A stretch of DNA of 64,000 nt from Acutalibacter muris (GCF_002201475.1 NZ_CP021422.1:2604001-2668000); one strand, 5' to 3'. Shown: positions 53,202 through 62,335, counted from the stretch's first letter. Program-made: numbers and translations. Notes: generated by a model from the letters alone, not told the origin.

Positions 53202-55649
53202 TCAGCCGCCCATCATGCCGGACAGCGCGGAGCTCTGAGAGTTCATCTGGTTTATGAGCATTTCCAGCCGTGTGAACTGGTTCGTGTAGAAGTCTATGCG
53301 GTCGCTCATCTTATCCTGCCACTTGTCGATCTGCTTTTGCAGGCTGTCTATCTTGTCTTGTATCTCGTTGTCGCTCAGGGAGTAGCTGGAAAGGGTGGTG
53401 CCGGCCTTCTTCACCAGGATTCCGGGGCTGCCTATGGAGGTCTTGCCGTACATCTCCAGGGTGCTCTTCAGTCCGGCCATTATGCCGTTGGAGGACGCCC
53501 CCGTGGAGGTGCTGGCGGTAAAGGCGTTCTTTACCTTGTCGGGGTCGGAGTCCAGGGCGCTGCGCAGCTTCTCCTCGTCCAGGTTCAGGGTGGACAGGCC
53601 GTTAGAAGAGGAGTATTCCACACTGAGGCCTATGCTGCGAAGGGCCGCGCCTATCTCCCCGGAACTCTGCACGGACTGGGTCAGCCGGGTGTACAGGTTC
53701 GACAGGTCGCTGTCGCCAAACAGCAGGCCGGTCTTGGCCTTCTCCTCATAGCTCTTGATATAGCTCTCGCTGTTCTTGGATATTTCGTCCTCAGTCAGGG
53801 GGAGATAGTCGTTGCCCTTGCTGTCCTGTAACGGCATGGTGCTGTAGGCGTTGTGCAGCTCGGTGACCAGCTTGTTATAGTCCTCTACAAAGGCCTTTAC
53901 GGTGTCGACTATCTTATCCGAATCGGAGGTGGTGGTAAAGGTTATCTTCTCCGAACCCTCGTCAAAGGTGCCCTTCAGGGTGACGGACAGGCCGTCCAGG
54001 TCGACAGTGTTGGAGGAGCGGGTCAGCTCGAGCCGCTCGCCGTTGACGGTGGCTACAAACTCCGCGTCCTTGCCCTTGGTATAGGTGCCCTTGATATCCG
54101 GGTTGACCTCGGCCTTGTCGTCCGCAATTTGGGAGGAATCCACTCTGCCAAACAGCGCCGTGCCCAGCGTCCCCCCGATATCTATCTTACTGTCCGCCCC
54201 GGTCTCCTTAGCCGTAAAGGCGAAGTTGCCGGTCATGGAGGAGTATTTCAGCTCGACCCCGGCGTCGGAGCCGTTTATCTTATCCATCACGGTCTGTATG
54301 GTGTCGTCCTCGCCGAACTGGAGCTTGGTGCCGTTTATCTCAATGGTGGCAACCTTCGCCGCCTTGTCGGCGCTGTCGACATAGTCGCCGTCCGCGTTCG
54401 TGGCCGCCTCGGTAAACAGGCCCGCCGCCGAATCGCCCAGCACCTTCTTGAGGGTCCAACTGGTCTGCAGCGTGGTGCTGTAGCCGCCCTCGCCCAGGCC
54501 CAGGGCGTTATTCACCGCGTCGCTGCCGCCCTTGATCGTCAGGGTGGAGCCGTTGTTCTCGGGGCCGGTGAACTTCAAGGAACCGTCAGCGTTGGCCTCC
54601 ACCTTGACCTTGCCGTTGAACTCGCTATTAAGGCGCTCGTTCAGCGCCGTTGCAAAGGCTTCGCTCTTCTCCTGCTCCGTGCCCTTTGCGGTGTTCTTAT
54701 ATGTGTCGCTGTTGAAAATATCCTCAAGCTTTATGCTCTTTGTCTTTCCGTCCAGGTTCACATAGATGGTCTGGTCCTTTAGGTACTCCTCACGCCCGAC
54801 GCTGTCCACCAGGTCAGCCTTCTTCACCGGGGCCTTTGACACCGCAAGGCTGCCGCGCTCGGTCTCCTCGAATATCTTCTCCATGCCCTCGCCGGACACG
54901 CCGGTTATGCGGAAATTATTGTTCTTTTTGTCGTTTATGACAACCCTGCCCGTAGCGTCCACAGAAGCCTCCAGGTAGTTGTCCGCCGAGTTGGAGCCGC
55001 TGCTGGTGGTGATCTTCGCCTCCTTGAGCTTCGCGTTGATGGCGTCGGCCATCTCCTGGGCGGAGTTAAAGACCTCGTCCTCGCCGAAGCTCAGCCTGAT
55101 AGTGCTGCCGCTCTTCTTGTCGCCGCCACCGTACTCAAGGGTTATGGAGCCCGCCACCTTGCTGGTCTCCACATTTTTGTTCCACTCTATCTTGCTGGTG
55201 TCGGACCCTTTATCCACCAGATGGTTCGTGCCGACAGTATAGCTTGCGGCCTCGGCCAGCTGCTTAATTGCGTCGATAGACACGTTGCTGCTGCTCTTCC
55301 CGGTGGCGCTGACCTTGGCGGCGTTGGCACCGTTTGCCACGGTATTGATGGCCTTGGAGAAGAAGCTGGAGCTGAACAAATTCGTGCTGCTGGTATAGGA
55401 GGTGTACTTATTCAGCAGGTTGTTCATCTGGGTGATAAGGCTGCGGTACGCATCCTGTTTCCACTGCATCTGGGTCATCTTCTGCTGCAGCGAGGATATC
55501 TTGGTCTTATACCCCGCAACGCTGTTTTCAATCATCGCTTCGGTGTCCATGCCGCTGGCAAGGCCGCTTATAACGTTGCGGTTGCCGTAAAGGCTGCTGG
55601 TGCTGCTGGTGCTGTTCATTAAACTTGTTACAGAAGCCATTGATTTCAC
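53202..55649 (-). CDS. fliD: Flagellar hook-associated protein 2 (filament cap) FliD
   Basis: FliD caps the filament and guides flagellin assembly. The N-terminal FliD domain is seen near residues 25-120 (VISGLASGMDTEAMIENSVA). The C-terminal domain is near 570-800 (FVEDYNKLVTELHNAYSTMP, SLSDNEIQDKIDSLQKQIDK). At 815 residues it is longer than common 450-600-residue forms, with a large Ser/Thr/Asp-rich middle. GGAGTG precedes the ATG. It is followed by fliS. Confidence 0.94.
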   Translation of the reverse strand: MKSMASVTSLMNSTSSTSSLYGNRNVISGLASGMDTEAMIENSVAGYKTKISSLQQKMTQMQWKQDAYRSLITQMNNLLNKYTSYTSSTNLFSSSFFSKAINTVANGANAAKVSATGKSSSNVSIDAIKQLAEAASYTVGTNHLVDKGSDTSKIEWNKNVETSKVAGSITLEYGGGDKKSGSTIRLSFGEDEVFNSAQEMADAINAKLKEAKITTSSGSNSADNYLEASVDATGRVVINDKKNNNFRITGVSGEGMEKIFEETERGSLAVSKAPVKKADLVDSVGREEYLKDQTIYVNLDGKTKSIKLEDIFNSDTYKNTAKGTEQEKSEAFATALNERLNSEFNGKVKVEANADGSLKFTGPENNGSTLTIKGGSDAVNNALGLGEGGYSTTLQTSWTLKKVLGDSAAGLFTEAATNADGDYVDSADKAAKVATIEINGTKLQFGEDDTIQTVMDKINGSDAGVELKYSSMTGNFAFTAKETGADSKIDIGGTLGTALFGRVDSSQIADDKAEVNPDIKGTYTKGKDAEFVATVNGERLELTRSSNTVDLDGLSVTLKGTFDEGSEKITFTTTSDSDKIVDTVKAFVEDYNKLVTELHNAYSTMPLQDSKGNDYLPLTEDEISKNSESYIKSYEEKAKTGLLFGDSDLSNLYTRLTQSVQSSGEIGAALRSIGLSVEYSSSNGLSTLNLDEEKLRSALDSDPDKVKNAFTASTSTGASSNGIMAGLKSTLEMYGKTSIGSPGILVKKAGTTLSSYSLSDNEIQDKIDSLQKQIDKWQDKMSDRIDFYTNQFTRLEMLINQMNSQSSALSGMMGG

Positions 55650-55713
55650 TCCTTTTTTGTGGTAACATATCTTATAGAAGGGACGGACAGGCTGTTTTTG
55701 TGGGCGATCCCCC

Positions 55714-55726
55714 GGGAATAATTCCC
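55714..55726. repeat. 13-bp palindrome between fliD and parA
   Basis: GGGAAT-A-ATTCCC lies between the divergent fliD and parA-comFB units, a possible operator. Confidence 0.35.
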
Positions 55727-55739
55727 ATGAAGAAAAAAC

Positions 55740-55768
55740 CTGACAAAACTTTTAGGAACTTCTATATT
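55740..55768 (+). promoter_or_regulatory. Predicted sigma-A promoter of parA
   Basis: CTGACA (55740-55745), 17 bases, TATATT (55763-55768) on the plus strand. Confidence 0.55.
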
Positions 55769-55769
55769 T

Positions 55770-55796
55770 ATATCGACATTAGTGTGGGAAAGATAA
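55770..55796 (-). promoter_or_regulatory. Possible sigma-28 promoter of fliD
   Basis: On the minus strand GTCGATAT (55770-55777) matches the -10 consensus GCCGATAT at seven of eight positions. The -35 TTAT, 15 bases upstream, is poor. It overlaps the divergent parA promoter region. Confidence 0.35.
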
Positions 55797-55838
55797 GAGC
55801 TTTCCGCGAAAATTTTGCATTTTGAGAGGGGCCTTCCT

Positions 55839-56594
55839 ATGGAAAAAATCATTGCCATCACCAACCAGAAAGGCGGCGTCGGCAAGACGACCACCGCGCT
55901 TTCCCTTATCAACGCCCTGCGCCTTAGGAACTACCGGGTCCTGGGCGTGGACCTGGACCCACAGGGCAGCCTGGGCTTTTCCGCCGGGCTTGACATCGAG
56001 AACTCGGACACGGTTTATGAGGTGATGAAGGGCACGGCGGAGGTCCGTGACGCGATAGTCTCCACGGACCTTGGGGACATACTGCCCTCAAACATACTGC
56101 TGTCCACCGCCGAGCTGGAATTCAACGCCCCCGGCCGGGAGTATCTTTTGAAGAACGAGCTGGACAAGGTGGAGAGCCGCTATGACTATATCATCATCGA
56201 CACCCCCCCGGCGCTGAACGTGCTGACCATCAACGCCTATGTGGCCTCAGGGGCTCTGATAATCCCCATGGCCCCGGAGATCTTAAGCCTTCTGGGCATC
56301 TCCCAGATACGGGACACCATCAATACGGTGAAGAAATATTACAACCCGGACCTTCGGGTGCTGGGCATCCTGCTGAACAAGTATAACCAGCGCCTGACCC
56401 TGAACCGGGAGGTGCTGGAGCTCTCCGGCGAGATTGCCCGTAAGCTGGACACCAAGGTGCTGGACACCAAGATACGCACAAGCGTCGTGGTGGCCGAGGC
56501 CCCCGCCCACGGGGAGAGCGTGCTGTCCTATGCCCCCCGCTCCAACCCGTCCCAGGATTTCCAGGCGCTGCTTGACGAGCTTATGAGTATCTGA
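55839..56594 (+). CDS. ParA/Soj-family partition ATPase
   Basis: The 251-residue protein is a Soj-type ParA: deviant Walker A NQKGGVGKTTTALS, switch region VDLDPQGSLGFS and IIIDTPPALNVL. These ATPases bind DNA non-specifically and dimerise with ATP to position cargo. No parB or parS is nearby, and it does not resemble FlhG/MinD in its C-terminus. I chose the ATG at 55839 with GAGAGGGG before it; a TTG start at 55815 is less likely. It is followed by comFB. Confidence 0.92.
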   Translation: MEKIIAITNQKGGVGKTTTALSLINALRLRNYRVLGVDLDPQGSLGFSAGLDIENSDTVYEVMKGTAEVRDAIVSTDLGDILPSNILLSTAELEFNAPGREYLLKNELDKVESRYDYIIIDTPPALNVLTINAYVASGALIIPMAPEILSLLGISQIRDTINTVKKYYNPDLRVLGILLNKYNQRLTLNREVLELSGEIARKLDTKVLDTKIRTSVVVAEAPAHGESVLSYAPRSNPSQDFQALLDELMSI

Positions 56595-56600
56595 TATAAT
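56572..56600 (+). promoter_or_regulatory. Predicted sigma-A promoter of the ComFB gene, inside the end of parA
   Basis: TTGACG (56572-56577), 17 bases, TATAAT (56595-56600) overlaps the last codons of parA. Confidence 0.6.
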
Positions 56601-56668
56601 GTACGTAAAACGCACCTTCGGAGTTTTTGTGATATATACAGATAACGTCCCCGAAAGGAGAAAATGCT

Positions 56669-57379
56669 ATGGCTAATACAAAAAATTCCCGATCCAACAA
56701 GACCGCCCATGTGCTGAACCTGCTCACCGAGCCCGGCGAGGCCTCGAAGGAGCCCGCGCGCACCCCTGCGGCCGCCCCTGCCCCTGCCCCCACCCCGGAT
56801 AACTCCGAGGAGGTGGCAAGCGCCATCCGCGACGCCCTTGAGGAGGACCTGCTGTCCGAGCTCTCTGAGGAGACCCCCGTCCCGGCGGAGCCCCCCCTGG
56901 CGGCAGAGTCGCCCGAGCCTGAACCCGCCCCGGCAGAAGAAGAGCCGGTACCGGAGCCAGAGCCGGAGCCCCTTCCAGAGCCCGAACCCGAGCCCGAGCC
57001 GGAGCCTGTAAAGGCGGCGGAACCCCAGCCCCAGGAGCCCCCCCAGAAGGCAAATCCCATGGAGGACATCACCTATATCAATGTGCTGCAGGCCCTGGTA
57101 GAGGACAAGGTGGACAAGTATATGAAGCAGTTCAAGATGTGCGCCTGCCGCCGCTGCCGCACCGACGTGGTGGCCCTGGCCCTGACCACCCTGCCCGCAA
57201 AGTACATTGTGGTGCCCGAGCACGAGAGCGTGCCCATGCTCTCCATCTATGAGAGCCGCTATGGCGCGGCGGTAACCGCCCAGCTTATCGCCGCCTGCCA
57301 GAAGGTGTCGGCAAACCCCAGGCACTCCGGCGAAAGCGACGGGCGGCTGCGCCTGGGCGCGCCGCGCCGGGAGGACTGA
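56669..57379 (+). CDS. ComFB-domain protein with Pro/Glu-rich N-terminal extension
   Basis: The 236-residue protein has a ComFB domain at about 130-225 (INVLQALVEDKVDKYMKQFK, CACRRCRTDVVALALTTLPA). The paired Cys residues and CRTDVVALALxxLPxKY pattern are the family mark. The first 130 residues are a low-complexity Ala/Pro/Glu stretch, including a long run of alternating Pro-Glu. ComFB proteins occur in competence operons of Bacillus, and members of the family have been reported to bind cyclic dinucleotides. AAAGGAG precedes the ATG. It lies 74 bp after parA. Confidence 0.88.
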   Translation: MANTKNSRSNKTAHVLNLLTEPGEASKEPARTPAAAPAPAPTPDNSEEVASAIRDALEEDLLSELSEETPVPAEPPLAAESPEPEPAPAEEEPVPEPEPEPLPEPEPEPEPEPVKAAEPQPQEPPQKANPMEDITYINVLQALVEDKVDKYMKQFKMCACRRCRTDVVALALTTLPAKYIVVPEHESVPMLSIYESRYGAAVTAQLIAACQKVSANPRHSGESDGRLRLGAPRRED

Positions 57380-57415
57380 CCCGCCGGGCGGCAAAGAATA
57401 AGTGATAACGAAGAA

Positions 57416-57441
57416 CGCGGAGCGAAAGCTCCGCGCTTTTT
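57416..57441 (+). terminator. Terminator of the parA-comFB unit
   Basis: CGCGGAGC-GAAA-GCTCCGCG followed by CTTTTT on the plus strand; it abuts the csrA stop codon. Confidence 0.8.
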
Positions 57442-57688
57442 ATTCGCTTTCCCCGGGCTTCTCCCTCAGCATTGAGAACGCCGCGATAAGCTCCTGGGGC
57501 ATACTCTTTTCGTCCGCGGCCTCCCGGTTCTCGCGCATGGCGTTGGCCAGCTCCGCACGCAGCACGGCCACCTCCTTGGGCGCGTCAATGGCCAGCTGCA
57601 CCTCTTTATCCTTTGTGGCGATAACGGTCACCTTGACCCCCTCTCCGATGAGGAAGGACTCCCCCGCCCTTCTGCGCAGGATCAGCAT
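57440..57688 (-). CDS. csrA: Carbon storage regulator CsrA
   Basis: CsrA binds GGA-containing mRNA leaders and, in Firmicutes, represses flagellin translation until titrated by FliW. The 82-residue protein starts MLILRRRAGESFLIGEGVKV and continues VQLAIDAPKEVAVLRAEL. It overlaps fliW by 7 bp, so the pair is made together. Confidence 0.96.
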   Translation of the reverse strand: MLILRRRAGESFLIGEGVKVTVIATKDKEVQLAIDAPKEVAVLRAELANAMRENREAADEKSMPQELIAAFSMLREKPGESE

Positions 57689-58134
57689 GACGACCCCTCC
57701 CCCGCCTGGAACTCGGACAGAAGGTGCTTCATTCCATACTCATCAGTATCAAGGATCACCTGAGCCCCGGTCTGGGTCTCGTCGTTGATGGCCACCGGGC
57801 ATTTCATATTCACCGTGCTGGTGGAGACCGGGTTTTTCACCACGCAGAGCACATAGTAGCACAGCTCCCGGCTGTCCTTCACGCCCAGCCCCTCCAGCTC
57901 CTCGGGCTGCAGCACTGGCGCGTACTCCAAATGCAGGGCAAAAGGATTCATCACCACGAAAGCCAGCTGGGGGGTCGCAACGCTCTGCAGGCAGAGGAGT
58001 GTTCCGTCGCTGCCGGAAAAGGGCAGGAGCACAAACTCCTTCTCCTCCTCAAAGGCAAAGATCCCCTCCGGAAAACGGATAACGTCCTCCTCCCCGTAAT
58101 CTATCTCGCCAAAATACTTTGTCGAAAGCTTCAA
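57682..58134 (-). CDS. fliW: Flagellar assembly factor FliW
   Basis: FliW binds flagellin and CsrA, coupling flagellin translation to secretion. The 150-residue protein shows FGEIDYGEEDVIRFPEGIFA and VVMNPFALHLEYAPVLQPEE. It follows the DUF6470 gene by 15 bp, as in the Bacillus yviE-fliW-csrA order. Confidence 0.95.
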   Translation of the reverse strand: MKLSTKYFGEIDYGEEDVIRFPEGIFAFEEEKEFVLLPFSGSDGTLLCLQSVATPQLAFVVMNPFALHLEYAPVLQPEELEGLGVKDSRELCYYVLCVVKNPVSTSTVNMKCPVAINDETQTGAQVILDTDEYGMKHLLSEFQAGEGSSC

Positions 58135-58149
58135 GCTATCCCTCCTATA

Positions 58150-58767
58150 TCAGGCGCGCACATCCACCGGCTCATAATTGGGGTCGGCCGAGGGCGGGAC
58201 ATACAGCGCGCCGCCTACGTACTTGATGATGACCTCGGGCCGCTGGGTCACGGAGAACTCGATGTCCCCGGGCACGAACTCAAAGCCTTGGCCGCCGGTC
58301 TTCCAGTCAAAGTTCAGCTTATCCATCTCATAGCGTATCTGCATCTGCCCGGGCTCCCAGTCCAGGTCTATGCCCCCCTCGGGCAAAAAGCCCAGCCCGA
58401 ACTCGTCCAGGCTGCGGCCCAGATGGGCGTCCTGGGTCTCCTGGGCAAAGTGGGTGATAAGCTCCTGGCCAAGCTTCGCGTCCATCACCAGCTGGCCCCG
58501 CTTGGCGTAGGTGGCCGTGGCCTGATAGGCCGCCTGCTTGCCCGCCTGGGCCGCCTGCTTCACGCTCTGGGCGGTGGTGGGGCGGATGGAGCTCTGGGCC
58601 TGGAAGGAGTCCACGTTCAGCTTTATAGGCCTGCTCTTAATATTCAGGCCCCCCTTGTCACGGGATATCTCCACTTCGGCGGTGCCCCTGGAGTATACCA
58701 GATGGGCATTGGTGGTCTTCATCTCGATTTCGATAGGTACGGTAGTGATCTCAATCAACGGTCCCAC
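58150..58767 (-). CDS. DUF6470 (YviE-like) flagellar-associated protein
   Basis: A 205-residue protein of the DUF6470/YviE family encoded between flgL and fliW. Features are LIEITTVPIEIEMKTTNAHL, SRGTAEVEISRDKGGLNIKS, and a helical, Gln/Ala-rich middle. Function is unknown; the position is conserved in Bacillus and Clostridia. Confidence 0.85.
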   Translation of the reverse strand: MGPLIEITTVPIEIEMKTTNAHLVYSRGTAEVEISRDKGGLNIKSRPIKLNVDSFQAQSSIRPTTAQSVKQAAQAGKQAAYQATATYAKRGQLVMDAKLGQELITHFAQETQDAHLGRSLDEFGLGFLPEGGIDLDWEPGQMQIRYEMDKLNFDWKTGGQGFEFVPGDIEFSVTQRPEVIIKYVGGALYVPPSADPNYEPVDVRA

Positions 58768-58808
58768 AATAATCCTCCTCCTTCAGTAATATGGCTAAAA
58801 GGAATCGC

Positions 58809-59912
58809 TTAATTCATATAGTCTATCAGCGACTGCGACAGGATATTGGTGCCTATGCGCAGCGCGGCGTTATAGGAATACTGTGCCCACATCAGCGCGG
58901 TTATGGCTTCGGCGGGGTCTATATCCTCGATACTGACTATCTGCTCGTTCATGGAATCATCCAGGGACTCCAGCCGCTCCTGGTTAGTGTTCACGAAGGT
59001 GGCCCGGGTGTCAAGCTCCACATAGTTGGCGTGTATCTCATTGAGGGTATTTTTAAGGCCCGTCTCCAGCGCCTCGGCCATCTGCTGGCCGGTAAATTGA
59101 TTACCGTTGCCATCGGTATAGGTCTTGTTCGGGTCATAAGCCCCGGTGTTCGGGTCGCAGTCGCAGAATATCTGGCCCATCTGGTTCAAAAGCGAGATTA
59201 TATTGTTGGGTACACTGACAGTCTTGCCGTCGTTCAGCTCAACCTCCTGATAGCCGTACCCGGCATACTCCGCGCCGTTCAGCGCCGTGTCAAAGCCGCT
59301 GGCCTCAATGAACTTGCCGTCATTGGGGTCCTCCTGCATACCCATGCCCAGGTCCACAAAGGTTTTCTCGTTCTCAATGGAGTTTTCAAACCAAGCATCA
59401 TCTGCGCCTCCAGCCTTACAGTCCACCGGGTGGCCCCGGTAAAGGACCTCGCCGTTTTGTCCCCAGCTAAAGGGCACCGTCGCGCCGTCCGCGCCGGAGA
59501 AGATAAAGTTTTCACCGTACTGGGCGTTCATGGTCTGCATCACGGACTCCGCCGCGCCCTTCATAACTTCGCCCAGGGCGTTGCGGCCGGGGGCGTTGGC
59601 GGCGTTGAACCCGATCAGGGCCGAATAATCGCCCAGCTTCACGCCGATGTCCTGATAGGTGTCCTCAAGGCAGTCCCAGGCCTGCTGGAACTTGTGCCGC
59701 ACCTGCTTGGAGTTCGCTATCTGGTTCTCCACGTTCCAGCGGTTGCGCCGCAGCTGGAAGGCCTGGGCGGCCTTGGTGGGGCTCTCGGCATAGGAGTTGA
59801 AGTTGCGCTCGGTGGTGACCTTTTCGCTGACCTTCGCCAGGTTATTATAGGACTTCATAAGGTTGGTCTTATACTTGGTCATCATACCGTTTGTGGTTAT
59901 GCGTTGTACCAT
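58809..59912 (-). CDS. flgL: Flagellar hook-filament junction protein FlgL
   Basis: FlgL forms the junction next to the filament. The 367-residue protein has the flagellin-like N-terminal helix (ITTNGMMTKYKTNLMKSYNN) and C-terminal helix (AEAITALMWAQYSYNAALRI). It follows flgK by 47 bp. Confidence 0.94.
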   Translation of the reverse strand: MVQRITTNGMMTKYKTNLMKSYNNLAKVSEKVTTERNFNSYAESPTKAAQAFQLRRNRWNVENQIANSKQVRHKFQQAWDCLEDTYQDIGVKLGDYSALIGFNAANAPGRNALGEVMKGAAESVMQTMNAQYGENFIFSGADGATVPFSWGQNGEVLYRGHPVDCKAGGADDAWFENSIENEKTFVDLGMGMQEDPNDGKFIEASGFDTALNGAEYAGYGYQEVELNDGKTVSVPNNIISLLNQMGQIFCDCDPNTGAYDPNKTYTDGNGNQFTGQQMAEALETGLKNTLNEIHANYVELDTRATFVNTNQERLESLDDSMNEQIVSIEDIDPAEAITALMWAQYSYNAALRIGTNILSQSLIDYMN

Positions 59913-59959
59913 ATGCTGTCACTTCTTTCTTTATCTAAAATTTATCTGATCTATCTCCA

Positions 59960-61768
59960 TCAGCGCCCGGCTATCCCGGTGCCGTTAATAAGCTTATCCA
60001 GTATCTCGTCAAGGGTCGTCAGCAGACGGCAGGAGGCGGAATAGGACTTCTGGAACTGCATCATGCTGATGGCCTCGTCGTTAAGGTCCACGCCGGAAAC
60101 GGACATCCGACCAAGGTCCAGCTCCTCGGCGGAGGAGTAGTAATTGTCCAGCACCTCCATGGTGGTTTTCTTGTCGCCGCCCAGGTTATTGTTGATGTAC
60201 GTGAGCATCCCCTGCAGGCTGCCGCTGAAGAAAACCGTGTCGCTGTTGGCCGGGCTGCCGGGCCGGGGGTTATGGTTATCCGCCAGTATATCGCTGGGTT
60301 TAAAGTCCTGGTTCGCCTGCATCTGGGCGATAAGGTGTATGATATTGTCGTTGGCGGTGCTCAGGCCATTCTTCGCCGGGTCACGAGTCTGGATAATATG
60401 CGCCTCCTCATGGGACCAGCTGTAGGAAATGGCGATATTGCTGGCGGTAATGCCGTTGGGGTTATCCCCGTCGCCCTCGCTGCTGAACAGCACTCCCGCG
60501 CCGTTAATAAGGGGCTTGCCGTCGGCCCCAAGGAGGGGCTTTCCATTGGCGTCAAGCAGTGAGTTTCCATCCTTATCGGTGGTATTCGCCTTATTAAATA
60601 TCTCCGCAGTCTTTCTCGCCAGCGCGTCCAGCACGTTCTGATAGTACCTTATGCCCCGCTTTGTGGTGGCGGCGGCGTCCATCGTCACATCCCCCGCCGG
60701 CGAATACTCGCCGGTTTTTGTGAGCATCTCCCGCTGAGCCTGTATGGTGCCGCCCTTTAGCTCCTGATCGCCTATCTTATAAATCTCCCCGCCGGGCTTG
60801 TTCTTGGCCATTTTCTGGCCCAGGTTGTTCTCCAGCACGGAGATCTGCAAACGAAGATAGGGGTCCTCCTCCCCGCTCCCGGGCTTTGTGGGGTCCTCCT
60901 GCACGGATATCTGGCCGAAGTACACGCCGTCCACCAGCACAGCGTCGCTATTGCCCTTCAAGGTGATGGTCAGCTTCTCCACGGTCATGCCCGCGCCGAT
61001 GGACTCGTCGGAATACTTCACGTCGATGGGGATAAGCTTCGACAGCTCGTCGATAAGCACGTTGCGCTGGTCCCTAAGCTCCAGGGCCTGCTGGCCCCTT
61101 TCGCCTATCATGCCCTCCTTGCGCTCTGCGTCGCTGATGGCGCCGCTGCTTATCTCCGCCTTTTTGATGGACTCGTTGAGCTCCCGGATACTCTTGAGGA
61201 TACTGTTGACCTTGCCTATGTTCTCCTTGAACTCCTCCGTGGTGTCCTTCAGGACCCTGTCCAGCGCGTCGGCATAGGCATGGAACTTCTGCACCATGCT
61301 CTGCGCCGCGCCCCGCACGGAGGCGTCATAGGACTTATCTCCGGCGTGCTCTGTGTTCATCACCTGCAGCTCTTCAAGGAGCTTGTTGAACTGCAGCTCC
61401 AAAACGCCGCCGTCCTCCTCGCCCTTGCCCACCTCGTCAAAGATAATGGAGAGCCGCTCTAATATGGAATATTTGCCCTCATAAAAGCCCACCTGGGCGT
61501 TCTCGTTCCTAAAGCGGATGTCCAGGTACGGGTCCCTAAGCTGGGACACGCCGGTGGTAAGGGCCCCGGCGCCCACGCGCACGTCGAACTGTGACGCGTA
61601 TACGTCCGCTCCGCCTATATACAGGGCCCGCTGGTCCAGGGACTGGCGGGTATAACCCACGGTATTGATGTTGGAAATGTTGTTGCCGGTGACCTCCATG
61701 GCCTTTGACGAGGCCATTATGCCCAGCCTGGCCATTGTAAAGCCGCTGAACGTGGAAACAGTGCTCAT
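59960..61768 (-). CDS. flgK: Flagellar hook-filament junction protein FlgK
   Basis: FlgK forms the junction next to the hook. Of 602 residues, the N-terminal motif is VTGNNISNINTVGYTRQSLD and the C-terminal one is GVDLNDEAISMMQFQKSYSA. A variable middle contains a short Asp/Asn-Gly repeat (DKDGNSLLDANGKPLLGADG and following). It follows flgN by about 109 bp. Confidence 0.95.
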   Translation of the reverse strand: MSTVSTFSGFTMARLGIMASSKAMEVTGNNISNINTVGYTRQSLDQRALYIGGADVYASQFDVRVGAGALTTGVSQLRDPYLDIRFRNENAQVGFYEGKYSILERLSIIFDEVGKGEEDGGVLELQFNKLLEELQVMNTEHAGDKSYDASVRGAAQSMVQKFHAYADALDRVLKDTTEEFKENIGKVNSILKSIRELNESIKKAEISSGAISDAERKEGMIGERGQQALELRDQRNVLIDELSKLIPIDVKYSDESIGAGMTVEKLTITLKGNSDAVLVDGVYFGQISVQEDPTKPGSGEEDPYLRLQISVLENNLGQKMAKNKPGGEIYKIGDQELKGGTIQAQREMLTKTGEYSPAGDVTMDAAATTKRGIRYYQNVLDALARKTAEIFNKANTTDKDGNSLLDANGKPLLGADGKPLINGAGVLFSSEGDGDNPNGITASNIAISYSWSHEEAHIIQTRDPAKNGLSTANDNIIHLIAQMQANQDFKPSDILADNHNPRPGSPANSDTVFFSGSLQGMLTYINNNLGGDKKTTMEVLDNYYSSAEELDLGRMSVSGVDLNDEAISMMQFQKSYSASCRLLTTLDEILDKLINGTGIAGR

Positions 61769-61877
61769 AGTTATCGTCCTCCCTTATGATTGGGGTATTG
61801 CTGTGGTATATGTGTCGAACCTCAATAAGGCGCGGCTTTTCCTTTGCCCGCACCCTTTAAATGGACTTTCCCGCGCC

Positions 61878-62333
61878 CTAAGCCCTAAAGTCCGTCTTCA
61901 TTCTCGGCGGCGGCTCGCCCTTATCCCGCCGGGGCGCCGGCTGGTTCTCCGGGAGCATTCGCTCTATATCGTGCAGCGCGATCTCCATGGTGACCCGGGC
62001 GGCCTCGGACGCGCTGTGGAAAACTGTATAGCGGTTCTGCACACGCTCCACCGTTTTCCTGGCCCGGTCAAAGAGCTCCGCCGGATAGTTCTCCGCAAGC
62101 TTCGACAGGGGCACGCCCTGAAGGCCCATTTCAGAAAGCATCTTCTCGCGCTTGATATCCATGCCCCGAAGGGTCATGCTAAAGACCTGTTCCTTCTTCA
62201 TCAGGCTCTCCACCGTGACAAGATCGCCGACGCGGGCCGCTTTATTCTTCGCCTTGGTGACCTCGGCCATCTGTTCAAGGGTATCGGCCAGTTCCTCAAG
62301 GTATTGCAGGTAGTCCTCATAAACCTGGCTCAA
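61878..62333 (-). CDS. flgN: FlgK/FlgL chaperone FlgN
   Basis: FlgN-type chaperones bind FlgK and FlgL before export. The 151-residue helical protein (YLQYLEELADTLEQMAEVTK, VESLMKKEQVFSMTLRGMDI) sits 2 bp after flgM and upstream of flgK, the standard place. Confidence 0.85.
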   Translation of the reverse strand: MSQVYEDYLQYLEELADTLEQMAEVTKAKNKAARVGDLVTVESLMKKEQVFSMTLRGMDIKREKMLSEMGLQGVPLSKLAENYPAELFDRARKTVERVQNRYTVFHSASEAARVTMEIALHDIERMLPENQPAPRRDKGEPPPRMKTDFRA

Positions 62334-62335
62334 GC

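Noticed and set aside
55815..55838. TTG start for ParA eight codons upstream
   Set aside because: The ATG at 55839 has a good ribosome binding site, and ParA homology begins there.
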